Shown: positions 16,797 through 25,571 of the stretch, one piece after another | Layout: every line of letters starts with the position of its first letter | How positions within the stretch are numbered: the first letter of the stretch is position 1 | NCBI GenBank assembly: GCA_030683105.1 | Contig: JAUXMZ010000043.1 | Coordinates: forward strand, 60,231-124,230 | Origin: Burkholderiales bacterium | Lineage (GTDB): Bacteria; Pseudomonadota; Gammaproteobacteria; Burkholderiales; SG8-41 | Reading direction: 5' to 3' | Length of the DNA stretch: 64,000 bases | The notes under the pieces: model-generated | Databases searched by the model: none | The model's input: only the letters and a program-made list of their open reading frames with translations | What the model was told of the DNA's origin: nothing | Program-made: the position numbers and the translations under genes

Positions 16797-17237
16797 ATGA
16801 AAACCTCAATACTCGTTGCCACAATCGTTGCCTGCGCCCTGTCGGCGCCCATCGTATCAGCACAGGAAAAAACCGCGCCCGCCAAGCCGGCGATGAGCAT
16901 GGACATGGACAAACAAATGCCCCAGATGCAGGACAACATGAAAAAAATGCAGCAGCAGATGGAAATAATCCGGGCGACAACCGATCCGAAGGAACGCCAG
17001 AATCTGATGCAGGCGCACATGCAGACCATGCAGGAAAACATGAAGATGATGCGCGGCATGGGCGGCCCGATGATGATGGGCAGCGGCATGGCAATGGGCG
17101 GCAAGAAAGGCGGCATGATGGAGGGCGATATGATGAAGCGCCACGAAATGATGGAAAAACGCATGGACATGATGCAGATGATGATGGAGCAGATGATGCA
17201 GCATGACCAGATGACGGAGTCCATGCCCGCCAAATAA
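16797..17237 (+). CDS. Methionine-rich periplasmic protein, copy B
   Basis: A 146-residue paralogue of the 7178-7618 protein: signal peptide 1-22, KQMPQMQDNMKKMQQQME helix, the shared TDPKERQNLMQAHMQTM segment, a Met/Gly loop (GGPMMMGSGMAMGG) and the MEKRMDMMQMMMEQMMQ end. It likely binds Cu(I) in the periplasm. ATG 16,797 follows GAAGGAAAG. Two GCATGGACATG repeats in this gene correspond to the deletion ends seen in the short paralogue at 8213. Confidence 0.8.
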   Translation: MKTSILVATIVACALSAPIVSAQEKTAPAKPAMSMDMDKQMPQMQDNMKKMQQQMEIIRATTDPKERQNLMQAHMQTMQENMKMMRGMGGPMMMGSGMAMGGKKGGMMEGDMMKRHEMMEKRMDMMQMMMEQMMQHDQMTESMPAK

Positions 17238-17294
17238 CTGCCGTGACCTGCCATACCGATAGACGGCAATCAAAACAATCAAGAGGTGATGACT

Positions 17295-17420
17295 ATGATG
17301 CAAGGTGATTGGATGGGAAACTGGGGAACGAGTTACATGGGCGGGTGGGGTGGATTATGGATGATACTGATCGTGATTTTAGTCATTGTTGGAATTGTTG
17401 GTGTCATTCGTAAAAAGTGA
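17295..17420 (+). CDS. 41-residue membrane peptide
   Basis: A short frame behind AAGAGGTG: Gly/Trp/Met-rich start (MMQGDWMGNWGTSYMGGWGG), one strong membrane helix (LWMILIVILVIVGIVGV) and a basic RKK end. It looks like the 9517 SHOCT protein without its SHOCT domain. Position between the Met-rich and DUF302 genes and a proper ribosome site argue that it is real. Function unknown. Confidence 0.6.
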   Translation: MMQGDWMGNWGTSYMGGWGGLWMILIVILVIVGIVGVIRKK

Positions 17421-17559
17421 TGGCCATGATGCAAGCGAAAGTTGCCCCAGCCCATACCGAAAATTGTGCGGACCGCTTTTTTGTCCGATGCCCGCCAAAT
17501 AACCGCGAACTTTTATTCTGCGGTTAATTACAGTTCCGCCACTCAGAAGGAGTCGATTC

Positions 17560-17943
17560 ATGTACGGATTCAGCACTCAGCTAGAGGGACCGTTCGATAC
17601 CGCCGTCGCAAAAGTCACCGAGGCCCTGAAAAAGGAAGGTTTCGGCGTCCTCACCGACATCGACGTCAAGGCGACGCTCAAGGCCAAGCTCAATATCGAT
17701 CGCAAACCGTACCGCATCCTCGGCGCCTGCAACCCGCCGCTCGCACACCGCGCCATCGAGTCCGATCCCGACATCGGGCTGTTGCTGCCGTGCAACGTGG
17801 TGGTGCGCGAAGAGGAAGACGGCAGGATCTGGGTCGGTTTCATGGACCCCGATGTGATCATGAAACTGGTCGATAAACCCGAGGTACACACGCTCGCCAA
17901 GGAAGTCCGGACCAAGCTGGAGCGGGTTCGAGACAGCCTGTAA
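17560..17943 (+). CDS. DUF302 protein, copy B
   Basis: A 127-residue DUF302 protein about 85 percent identical by eye to the 6098-6487 protein, with the same [12 protein letters not shown] and [11 protein letters not shown] cysteine stretches. ATG 17,560 follows AGAAGGAG. As the duplication also involves the Met-rich gene, both probably arose from one segmental duplication with rearrangement. Cytoplasmic, role unknown. Confidence 0.88.
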   Translation: MYGFSTQLEGPFDTAVAKVTEALKKEGFGVLTDIDVKATLKAKLNIDRKPYRILGACNPPLAHRAIESDPDIGLLLPCNVVVREEEDGRIWVGFMDPDVIMKLVDKPEVHTLAKEVRTKLERVRDSL

Positions 17944-18006
17944 GGCTCGTTTGCCGTCTTATCCGTCTGGAATGCAATTTAAAATCGCGTTCCCGCGTGA
18001 GGCAAC

Positions 18007-18038
18007 AAAAAAAGGGCTGCATGGGATGCAGCCCCTTT
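18007..18038 (-). terminator. Rho-independent terminator of the 18,135-18,602 cytochrome gene
   Basis: Read on the minus strand, a GGGGCTGCAT/ATGCAGCCC stem with a short CCC loop is followed by seven T residues. It lies about 100 bases downstream of the minus-strand cytochrome stop. On the plus strand the hairpin is preceded by A residues, so it also separates the convergent DUF302 gene. Confidence 0.8.
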
Positions 18039-18134
18039 CTGACCTGGATTTTAGCTGGCCGAAAATCAGGCCATCCTGAGTTCGAGGTCCCCGACGGCGG
18101 CGTATCCGGCCGCCGCCCCCGTCTCGGGACAATC

Positions 18135-18602
18135 TCAGTACTTGGCCTTGATCTTGTCGAGTTGTTCCTTGGAAATGCCCGGCGTGTCGCCGCGTTTCTG
18201 CCACCGGTTCAGGTTCCACGCGCCTTCGCCGAGCCAGGCCTTGAGCGTCTGCAGGTTCTTGGCTCGCTCCGCGTCATCGGCGCCAAGGAAACTGTACATG
18301 TTTCCCGGTTTGCCGCCGGCTGCGCCCTTGCCGTCATCGAGGCGCCGCATGATCGCGCCGGTTTCAGGCCAGACGACGTGGTTCATAAAAAACGCGTAGG
18401 TATCCAGCCGCGGCGCAAGGCTCTTGTCATTTACGCGTTTCACATTCCATTCGTCGAATCCAGGCTGATTGGCACCGTGACAGCCGGCGCACTTGGCCGT
18501 CATGATAGGCTGGATGTCCTTGCGCCAGGTCAGATCCTGGGCGCTGGCGGTAGCAGTAGCGGCGACTGCAAATAACCCGAAAATCATTGTCCATATACGC
18601 AT
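18135..18602 (-). CDS. Periplasmic monohaem cytochrome c
   Basis: A 155-residue protein with a signal peptide (1-22, TASA) and one CAGCH haem motif near residue 39 in KDIQPIMTAKCAGCHGANQP. This opening resembles planctomycete-type/c-type domains seen in electron-transfer proteins. ATG 18,602 is chosen over an upstream one because of AGAGGAGA just before it. A perfect FNR box lies 79 bases upstream, so anaerobic or redox control is likely. Confidence 0.85.
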   Translation of the reverse strand: MRIWTMIFGLFAVAATATASAQDLTWRKDIQPIMTAKCAGCHGANQPGFDEWNVKRVNDKSLAPRLDTYAFFMNHVVWPETGAIMRRLDDGKGAAGGKPGNMYSFLGADDAERAKNLQTLKAWLGEGAWNLNRWQKRGDTPGISKEQLDKIKAKY

Positions 18603-18680
18603 GGTCTTCTCCTCTGCTTGGTGAAAAATAAATTGGCACACAATCGTTGCTTCAGATTAATTCACTTCGTCGTGAAAAGT

Positions 18681-18694
18681 TTGATCCATATCAA
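18681..18694. promoter_or_regulatory. FNR/ANR-type box (TTGATCCATATCAA)
   Basis: A perfect TTGAT-N4-ATCAA palindrome in the 259-base divergent gap between the minus-strand cytochrome (start 18,602) and the response regulator (start 18,862). It could control either gene. The identical 14-mer recurs at 20,941. Confidence 0.8.
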
Positions 18695-18861
18695 ACAATC
18701 AGCAGCATCCAGTCAGGATGCGAATAGATGTCAAGGTATCACAGCGGCTTTAACGCAGCGAAATCGGCAATGAAGAATACGGTTGGTATTCGCACCATGC
18801 ATGCATTAAAGTGCAGGCCATATTCATCACGTTCGCACAGATCAGAATTCAAACAGCCGAC

Positions 18862-19542
18862 ATGCGTATTTTGATCGTTGAGGATGACAAACTGCTGGGG
18901 GACGGACTGGTCCGTTATCTCCAGCAGGCAGGTTACGTCACCGAAATCGCGACCAGCGGCACCGAAGCGGACGCCGTACTGGCGAATGAAGAATACGATC
19001 TGGTCATACTGGACATCGGATTACCCGGCATGGACGGCTTCGAAGTGTTGCGCAGGCTGCGCCGCCGACAGCGGTACGTGCCGGTGCTGGTGCTCACCGC
19101 GCGCGACACGCTGGATGACCGCGTGCACGGGCTGAATCTGGGCGCGGACGACTATCTGGTCAAGCCGTTCGCTTTGCTGGAGCTCGAGGCGCGCATCCGC
19201 GCGGTCGTGCGGCGGGGGCAGGCATCAAATGGCAACCGCATCGTTCACGGCCCCCTGGTGGTGGATACCGGCGCGAGGCGCGCCTGGCTGGACGATATCC
19301 CGCTAAGACTGACGGCACGCGAGTGGAACGTGCTGGAATTCTTGATCCTGCGCGAAGGGAAAATGGTCAGCAAGGATCAGATCGTCTCGGCAATCAGCAG
19401 CAGCGACGATGAGATCAGCCAAAATTCAGTCGAAGTGCATATCTCGCGACTGCGTGCCAAGCTCGAACCCGCCGGCTTGAAAATCCATTCCATACGCGGT
19501 TTCGGATACTATCTTGACCTCAAAGCCAGCACCCCAGGTTAG
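18862..19542 (+). CDS. OmpR-family response regulator (QseB/TctD-like)
   Basis: A 226-residue DNA-binding regulator: receiver domain 1-115 with phospho-acceptor Asp51 (VILDIGLPGMDG) and conserved Lys in YLVKPF, then a winged-helix output (about 128-222; RLTAREWNVLEFLILREG, VEVHISRLRAKL). ATG 18,862 is preferred as it begins at the receiver fold; an upstream ATG would add 17 residues. It overlaps the kinase gene by 29 bases and they form a cognate pair. Confidence 0.93.
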   Translation: MRILIVEDDKLLGDGLVRYLQQAGYVTEIATSGTEADAVLANEEYDLVILDIGLPGMDGFEVLRRLRRRQRYVPVLVLTARDTLDDRVHGLNLGADDYLVKPFALLELEARIRAVVRRGQASNGNRIVHGPLVVDTGARRAWLDDIPLRLTAREWNVLEFLILREGKMVSKDQIVSAISSSDDEISQNSVEVHISRLRAKLEPAGLKIHSIRGFGYYLDLKASTPG

Positions 19543-20905
19543 CGTCCGCCGGCTGCTGTTCCGCTGGCTGCTGTTGCCGCTGGCCTCGTTGCTGGCGCTC
19601 AATGTGGCTGTCGGCTATCAGATTGCCCTCTATCCGGCAAAGGCGGCTTACGACTGGGCGCTGATGGATACCGCCTTGTCCCTGTCTCGACTCATGGCCG
19701 CCAGCGGCATCGGCTCCGGCATCCCGCTGTCACGTTCAGCGGATATCCTGCTGCGCACGGACCAGTATGACCGGATCTATTATTCAGTGCATGATGCCAA
19801 AGGGGCGCTGCTGGCCGGAGACTATCATCTGACGCCGCCTCAGCTCGAATCCATGACGGCTGGCGAGCTGCTCTACGACAGCGTACTGGATAATGAAAAT
19901 ATCAGGGTCGCCGCGCTGCGCTTCATGCTTCATGGCAAAGATGCCGTTGTGCAGGTTGCGGAAACGACCGTCAAGCGCAGCCGGCTGACCAATCAGATTC
20001 TGACTGGATTGATTGCAAGCGAAATGCTGCTGGTAGTTGCGGTCATCATTCTGGTGTGGTTCGGCATAGGCAAAGGGCTGGCGCCGCTGGAGCGTCTGCG
20101 TGCTGCGATCGAAGCCCGCTCCCACCGCGACCTGCGCCCGGTACCGGAGGATCACGCGCCGGTGGAGGTGCAGCCGGTGGTGCATGCGCTGAACAACCTG
20201 CTGGGGCAACTGGAAGGGGCGCTGCAGTCACAGCAGCAATTCATCGCCAATGCGGCGCATCAGCTGCGCACGCCGCTGGCGGGATTGCGCACGCAGGTGG
20301 AGTACGGCCTCCAGCAGCGCGATCCCGAGGAATGGCATCGCATACTGCAGGCGCTTAAACCCGCCACCGAGCGCACTGCTCACCTCGCCAATCAACTGCT
20401 GACTCTGGCCCGCGCCGAAGTTGGCGCGCACCAGATGAGCTCGCGACAGCCTCTGGATCTGCGCGCCGTGGTCGAGTCGGTTGCGGGCGACTGGCTGCCC
20501 CAAACCATCGCCAGGGACATCGACCTCGGGCTGGAGCTGAATCCGGCGCCGGTGCTCGGGGATGCGCTGCTGATCGGCGAACTGCTGGCCAACCTGATCG
20601 ACAACGCCATCCGCTACACGGCCAGCGGCGGACGCATCACCGTGCATACCAGAATGGAAAACGATTGCGCGGTGCTCGAGGTTGAAGACGAAGGCGCGGG
20701 CATACCGGAAGCGGAAAGAGAAAAAGTGTTCCAGCGTTTTCATCGTGTCGACGGCTCTCTTGGCGAAGGCTGCGGACTGGGGCTGGCGATAGTCCAGGAA
20801 ATCGCCCATCTCCATGGCGGCCATGCCGAGATCAGGACTCCGGCATCCGGCGCCGGCACTCTCGTCATGGTGCGATTCCCTAGCGCCCAGGAGAATCACG
20901 GCTGA
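19514..20905 (+). CDS. Membrane sensor histidine kinase (QseC-like)
   Basis: A 463-residue kinase starting at TTG 19,514 (no closer ATG). Two membrane segments (about 14-36 and 160-182) enclose a ~120-residue periplasmic sensor with the N-terminal two-component-kinase fold. The phospho-His is in AAHQLRTPLAGL; N box NLIDNAIRYTASG, G1 DEGAGIP and G2 GCGLGLAIV follow. It phosphorylates the regulator encoded just before. Its signal is unknown. Confidence 0.92.
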   Translation: MTSKPAPQVSVRRLLFRWLLLPLASLLALNVAVGYQIALYPAKAAYDWALMDTALSLSRLMAASGIGSGIPLSRSADILLRTDQYDRIYYSVHDAKGALLAGDYHLTPPQLESMTAGELLYDSVLDNENIRVAALRFMLHGKDAVVQVAETTVKRSRLTNQILTGLIASEMLLVVAVIILVWFGIGKGLAPLERLRAAIEARSHRDLRPVPEDHAPVEVQPVVHALNNLLGQLEGALQSQQQFIANAAHQLRTPLAGLRTQVEYGLQQRDPEEWHRILQALKPATERTAHLANQLLTLARAEVGAHQMSSRQPLDLRAVVESVAGDWLPQTIARDIDLGLELNPAPVLGDALLIGELLANLIDNAIRYTASGGRITVHTRMENDCAVLEVEDEGAGIPEAEREKVFQRFHRVDGSLGEGCGLGLAIVQEIAHLHGGHAEIRTPASGAGTLVMVRFPSAQENHG

Positions 20906-20940
20906 ATTCGCATGGCGCTCCCGGCCCCATCGCAGGAAGC

Positions 20941-20954
20941 TTGATCCATATCAA
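20941..20954. promoter_or_regulatory. FNR/ANR-type box (TTGATCCATATCAA)
   Basis: A perfect FNR palindrome 65 bases before the start of the outer-membrane protein at 21,019, identical to the 18,681 site. Its location is right for activation of that gene. Confidence 0.8.
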
Positions 20955-21018
20955 AAACGCTCCGCCGCATCGGATTAGATTTAGAACCCGTAACATATGC
21001 AATTTTTTGGAGAGCGGC

Positions 21019-21852
21019 ATGCCTGCAAGATTTTCATTGTCCCGCACCGCCTTGGCAGTCGCTACGCTTTTCCTGATGGCGACACCCGCCCCGAACTGGG
21101 CCGCGCATCCCTACATCACCGATGACGCCGGCACCCAGGGCGCCGGCAACTGGCAGCTCGAATTGATGGCCGAGCAGAACCGCAATGACCGCACCGCGAG
21201 CACAAGCGACGGCGTTGTGCGGCAGAACAGGAGGGTGACCACCTTCAACCCGGTGCTGACGTACGGGCTACTCGACACCCTCGACGTCGCGTTCGGCCTC
21301 AGCCACGCGAGCCAGCGCACGACCGAGAACGGCGCTACCACCCAGGACGTAAGCGGCACGGGAGACTCCGCGCTGGAACTGAAATGGCGCTTCTATGAGG
21401 CAAACGGTCTCAGCCTGGCGTTGAAGCCCGGGCTCGCTTTGCCCACCGGCGATGAAAACCGGGGCCTGGGAAACGGCAGGCTGTCCTGGAATATCAATTT
21501 CATCCTCACGCAGGAAGTGAAGCCCTGGACTTTTCTCGCCAATGTCGCCTACGCACGCTCCCGCTTCAAGCTGCCGGCGGACGCGGAAGCAAACCGCGCG
21601 GATGTCTGGCGGGCCTCCGCCGGCCTCGCGTATGACCTGCGCGACGATGTGCAATTGGTCGGCGAGGCCGGAATTCGAACCAACGGCGCCAGGACCGATC
21701 CGTTCCTGCCCGGGCGGAATGGACAGTTCGCCATGCTCGGGCTGATCTACTCGCCCTCGGACAAAATAGATTTAGACGTGGGCGTACGCAAGGGCCTCAA
21801 TCGCGCCGAGTTCGACACGACCATCTTGGTCGGGGCAACGTTCCGCTGGTAG
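21019..21852 (+). CDS. Outer-membrane beta-barrel protein (transporter, phenol-degradation meta-pathway type)
   Basis: A 277-residue protein with signal peptide (1-28, ending NWAA) and a mature chain of alternating strands ending in a terminal aromatic (GATFRW), as in outer-membrane barrels. It opens with HPYITDDAGTQGAGNWQLEL, typical of the family labelled MetA-pathway/transporter. Substrate unknown. ATG 21,019 follows TGGAGAG. The FNR box 65 bases upstream suggests anaerobic control. Confidence 0.75.
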   Translation: MPARFSLSRTALAVATLFLMATPAPNWAAHPYITDDAGTQGAGNWQLELMAEQNRNDRTASTSDGVVRQNRRVTTFNPVLTYGLLDTLDVAFGLSHASQRTTENGATTQDVSGTGDSALELKWRFYEANGLSLALKPGLALPTGDENRGLGNGRLSWNINFILTQEVKPWTFLANVAYARSRFKLPADAEANRADVWRASAGLAYDLRDDVQLVGEAGIRTNGARTDPFLPGRNGQFAMLGLIYSPSDKIDLDVGVRKGLNRAEFDTTILVGATFRW

Positions 21853-21950
21853 CACACATCCGAAACGGACAGGCCGCTGCATGCGCTGTCCGGATTCGCG
21901 CCCACTCTGCGGTAGAATAGGGATGTTACTGCGGCCCGATTCCATCCCGG

Positions 21951-23294
21951 ATGAACCTATACAACCTGCTGTCCCAGCGCGCGGCGCAAGACCGTCCGCT
22001 GCGCGTCGCCCTGATCGGCGCCGGCAAGTTCGGCTCGATGTTTCTGTCTCAGGTGCGCCGCACGCCGGGCATGCACCTCGTCGCCATTGCCGATCTCTCG
22101 CCCGAGCGCGCCCGCGCGAGCCTCACCCGAGTCGGATGGCCATTGGAACAGTACTCTGCAACGTCGCTTGCCGCAGCGGCAAAAAACGGTGCGACTTTCG
22201 TCACCGACGACGCCCAGACAACCATCGCCAGTGACGCAGTCGAGATCGTGATCGACGCCACCGGCAGCCCGGCTGCCGGCATCCGTCACGCACTCGCCTG
22301 TTGCGAGCACGGCAAGCACATCATCATGGTCAACGTCGAAGCAGATGCGCTCGCCGGCCCGCTGCTCGCGCACCGCGCCGCGCAGGCCGGCATCGTTTAC
22401 TCGCTCGCTTATGGCGACCAACCGGCGCTGATCTGCGAAATGGTCGACTGGGCGCGCGCAGCGGGTTTCGAAGTCGTCGCCGCCGGCAAAGGCACCAAAT
22501 ATCTGCCCGCCTATCACGAGTCCACGCCGGACACCGTGTGGGGTCATTACGGTTTCACGCCGGAGCAGGTGGCCAAGGGTGACTTCAACGCGCAGATGTT
22601 CAATTCCTTCCTCGACGGCACCAAATCGGCGATCGAGATGGCGGCAGTGGCCAATGCCACCGGCCTCACGCCCGCGCCGGACGGGCTCGCGTTTCCGCCG
22701 TGCGGCGTCGACGATCTGCCGCGTGTGCTCAGGCCGTCTTCCGCCGGCGGCCGGTTGCATCACGCCGGGCAGGTCGAAGTCGTGTCCAGCCTGGAACGCG
22801 ACGGCAGCCCGGTGTTCCGCGATCTGCGCTGGGGCGTTTACGTGACTTTTTCCGCCGACAGCGACTACGTGCGGCGCTGCTTCAGCGAATATGGTCTTGT
22901 TACCGATGACACCGGCAATTATTCGGCCATGTATAAACCCGTCCACCTGATCGGGCTGGAACTGGGCATCAGTGTCGCCTCGGCTGGGCTGCGGCGAGAG
23001 GCGACCGGTTGCGCCACCGGCTTTCGCGGCGATGCGGTGGCCGTCGCCAAGCGCGACCTTAAGGTTGGCGAAACGCTGGACGGCGAAGGCGGCTATACGG
23101 TTTACGGCCGGCTCATGCCGGCACAGGCGTCGCTCGCCTGCGGCGGCCTGCCCATTGGGCTTGCGCACGGCGTCAGGTTAAAACACCCTGTTGCGCGCGC
23201 GAGCGTGGTACATTGGCACGATGTCACGATAGCCGATAGCGAAGCGGTCAAGGTGCGGCGCGAAGCTGAGGCTATGTTCTGCGACGCCGTCTGA
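21951..23294 (+). CDS. NAD(P)-dependent oxidoreductase with C-terminal SAF-like domain
   Basis: A 447-residue cytoplasmic protein. The N-terminal Rossmann domain has RVALIGAGKFGSMFLSQVRR (18-37) and resembles homoserine dehydrogenase/Gfo-Idh folds; the middle binds substrate (GKGTKYLPAYHES), and the last ~110 residues (AVAVAKRDLKVGETLDGEGG) look like a SAF domain. Proteins of this layout are of unclear function and are sometimes linked to sugar-acid or nucleotide-sugar metabolism. It stands alone between other operons; no clear ribosome site. Confidence 0.75.
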   Translation: MNLYNLLSQRAAQDRPLRVALIGAGKFGSMFLSQVRRTPGMHLVAIADLSPERARASLTRVGWPLEQYSATSLAAAAKNGATFVTDDAQTTIASDAVEIVIDATGSPAAGIRHALACCEHGKHIIMVNVEADALAGPLLAHRAAQAGIVYSLAYGDQPALICEMVDWARAAGFEVVAAGKGTKYLPAYHESTPDTVWGHYGFTPEQVAKGDFNAQMFNSFLDGTKSAIEMAAVANATGLTPAPDGLAFPPCGVDDLPRVLRPSSAGGRLHHAGQVEVVSSLERDGSPVFRDLRWGVYVTFSADSDYVRRCFSEYGLVTDDTGNYSAMYKPVHLIGLELGISVASAGLRREATGCATGFRGDAVAVAKRDLKVGETLDGEGGYTVYGRLMPAQASLACGGLPIGLAHGVRLKHPVARASVVHWHDVTIADSEAVKVRREAEAMFCDAV

Positions 23295-23349
23295 TTTGCT
23301 CAACCGCATGACGCAACAACCGTAACCCGGGAAACACCAGGAACATAAC

Positions 23350-24153
23350 GTGTTATCGAAAATGTTCACCGCATATCGCCGTCTTGCCTTCAGCATGACA
23401 ATCGCGCTCGCTGCTTTTGCCGCCGCCGGCGCCGGCGCCGCCGAGATCACCGTGCGCGGCATCAGTTATCGCAATGCCGATATCACGGTGGACGCCAAGC
23501 TCTACCTGCCGCCCGGTGCCGGCCCGCATCCCGCGGTACTGTTCGTGCACGCACGCCGGGGCTGGGACGATACGGCTGACGCGCAGGTGCGGCGCATCGT
23601 TGACTACGGTTTTGCGGTACTAGCGCCGGATTACCACTCCCCGCGATTCATCCCGGCATGGCCCGAGACTCACGATCCCGCGACCGAAAAAGATGTCGAA
23701 CTCGGGCTGGATTTTCTCAAGACGGTGCGCGAAGTGAATGCGGCCAAAGTGTGCGTGGTCGGCGTCTCGCGCGGCGGCTATCACGCGGCGCTGCTCGCGG
23801 CGCGACGCGCCGAAGTGGCCTGCATCGTCACCTATTACGGCCACATGGTGAACCCCAATGCCCCCGAGCCGTGGCAGGTCTATCGCTACGCGCCCGAGAT
23901 CGACCGTATCAATGTCCCGGCGCTGTTCATCGTCGGCGAAGAGGAATTCGAAATACGCCGCACCAGCATACGGCGCGCGTTTTACGCGCTGCTCAAGCGC
24001 GGGGTACCGGTCGAAATCCGGATGTATCCCCACGCGCGCCGCGCCTTTGACTTCCGCGACGACCAGCGCGAAGAGGAAAAACTCGCCACCCGGGACGCAG
24101 CCCGCCGGACGGCGCAATTCATGCGCCAGGCGCTGAGTCCGCCGAAGAAATGA
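23350..24153 (+). CDS. Exported alpha/beta hydrolase, dienelactone-hydrolase family
   Basis: A 267-residue protein with a signal peptide (about 1-30, GAGAAE) and an alpha/beta hydrolase core. The nucleophile elbow is GVSRGGY (about 138-144); the acid is probably Glu in IVGEEEFE and the base His in MYPHARRAF. The Ser nucleophile differs from the Cys of true dienelactone hydrolases. GTG 23,350 or ATG 23,362 may be the start. It directly precedes ccmA but no cytochrome role is known. Confidence 0.8.
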   Translation: MLSKMFTAYRRLAFSMTIALAAFAAAGAGAAEITVRGISYRNADITVDAKLYLPPGAGPHPAVLFVHARRGWDDTADAQVRRIVDYGFAVLAPDYHSPRFIPAWPETHDPATEKDVELGLDFLKTVREVNAAKVCVVGVSRGGYHAALLAARRAEVACIVTYYGHMVNPNAPEPWQVYRYAPEIDRINVPALFIVGEEEFEIRRTSIRRAFYALLKRGVPVEIRMYPHARRAFDFRDDQREEEKLATRDAARRTAQFMRQALSPPKK

Positions 24154-24187
24154 CGGGGACGCCGGCACGCCCTTTTTCCAGGAAGAT

Positions 24188-24826
24188 GTGAACGCTATGC
24201 TCGAAGCAGCCAATCTTGAGTGTGTACGCGGTGACCGCACGCTGTTCAGCGGCCTCAGTTTCTCGCTGAACCCGGGCGAACTGTTGCGGGTCGCCGGAAC
24301 CAACGGCAGCGGCAAAACCAGTTTGTTGCGCATCCTGTGCGGCCTGCTCTCGCCTACGCACGGTGAAGTGCGCTGGCAGGGCGGCAACATCGGATCGTTG
24401 CGCGAGGAATACTGGAAAGAAATCATCTATCTCGGGCACTCGAGTGCCGTGAAGGACGGGCTGACCGCCATGGAGAATCTGATGGTGTCATGCACGCTGG
24501 CGGGTTTGACCATCGACCATGAGCAGGCCCGCGCCGCATTGCGCTGCTTCGGGCTGGCCGAGTGCGAGGACCTGCCGGCGAAAGTGCTGTCCCAGGGCCA
24601 GCGCCGCAGAGTGTCGCTGGCGCGCCTGATCCTGAGCGACAAACTGCCGCTGTGGATACTCGACGAGCCGTTCACCGCGCTCGACACGGCTGCGGTTGAC
24701 TACATGCAGACGCTGATTGCGGAGCACGTCGCGCGCGGCGCCACGGTGGTGCTCACCACGCACCAGGAAGCGCAGATTGCTGCCGCAACCCTGGTCACCA
24801 TCGACCTCACCTCGCGGATACTCTGA
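24188..24826 (+). CDS. ccmA: Cytochrome c maturation ABC transporter ATP-binding subunit
   Basis: The ATPase of the CcmABCD haem-handling complex, which releases holo-CcmE for haem ligation. Walker A GTNGSGKTSLL, signature LSQGQRRR and Walker B LWILDEPFTALD are intact in about 212 residues. GTG 24,188 has an AGGA at good spacing; ATG 24,197 is an alternative. It opens a complete ccmA-I cluster that ends at 31,287. Confidence 0.95.
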   Translation: MNAMLEAANLECVRGDRTLFSGLSFSLNPGELLRVAGTNGSGKTSLLRILCGLLSPTHGEVRWQGGNIGSLREEYWKEIIYLGHSSAVKDGLTAMENLMVSCTLAGLTIDHEQARAALRCFGLAECEDLPAKVLSQGQRRRVSLARLILSDKLPLWILDEPFTALDTAAVDYMQTLIAEHVARGATVVLTTHQEAQIAAATLVTIDLTSRIL

Positions 24827-24827
24827 C

Positions 24828-25496
24828 ATGCTGACCGCACTGCGTTGCGTGATTCACCGGGACCTGCTGCTTGCAATGCGGCGCCGTGCCGACGTGCTGA
24901 CTGCGCTGCTGTTCTTTGTGATCGTGGTGAGCCTGTTCCCGCTGGGCCTGGGCAACGAACCCAATCTTTTGCGCACCATTGCGCCCGGGGTGATCTGGGT
25001 AGCCGCCCTGCTCGCATCGATGCTTTCGCTCACCCGCATGTTCTCGGAAGATCACGCCGACGGCACGCTGGAGCAGATGCTGTTGGGCTCAACGCCCCTG
25101 GGCGTGATCGTCGTGGCGAAAGTCGCCGCCCACTGGCTCGTATCGGGCCTGCCCCTGGTGCTGATTGCCCCGGTTCTGGCACTGCAGTTTGATTTACATC
25201 AATCGCTGCTCTGGACGTTGACGCTATCCTTGCTGCTCGGTACCCCGGTGTTGAGCCTGATCGGCGCCATCGGGGCGGCCCTTACGCTGGGATTACGCGG
25301 TGGTGGAATATTGCTTTCTTTGCTGGTATTGCCGCTTTACGTGCCGGTGCTGATCATCGGCGCCGGAACCGTCGATATCGAATCAGCGGGCCTGAGCGCT
25401 CAAGGCCATTTCCTGGTTCAGGGCGCATTCCTGGTGATCGCAGCCACATTCTCGCCATGGGCGATTGCCGCTGCGCTGCGCATATCAGCCGAATAA
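24828..25496 (+). CDS. ccmB: Cytochrome c maturation permease CcmB
   Basis: A 222-residue inner-membrane protein with six hydrophobic segments, a normal length for CcmB. RMFSEDHADGTLEQMLL is the family's conserved cytoplasmic loop that contacts CcmA. It starts one base after the ccmA stop, so translation is coupled. A TTGATTTACATCAA word occurs inside the coding region (25,189-25,202) and encodes FDLHQ; probably coincidental. Confidence 0.94.
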   Translation: MLTALRCVIHRDLLLAMRRRADVLTALLFFVIVVSLFPLGLGNEPNLLRTIAPGVIWVAALLASMLSLTRMFSEDHADGTLEQMLLGSTPLGVIVVAKVAAHWLVSGLPLVLIAPVLALQFDLHQSLLWTLTLSLLLGTPVLSLIGAIGAALTLGLRGGGILLSLLVLPLYVPVLIIGAGTVDIESAGLSAQGHFLVQGAFLVIAATFSPWAIAAALRISAE

Positions 25497-25571
25497 ACCG
25501 GTTGCAAGGACTGGAAATTCAAACTTCCGGAACCTGTATAGTTATGAACTTTTTCAGCATCAAACCTGTCT

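Noticed and set aside
25189..25202. FNR-box sequence TTGATTTACATCAA inside ccmB
   Set aside because: It lies within a conserved coding region (FDLHQ) with no nearby start that it could control; probably chance, although it is identical to the 61,621 site.
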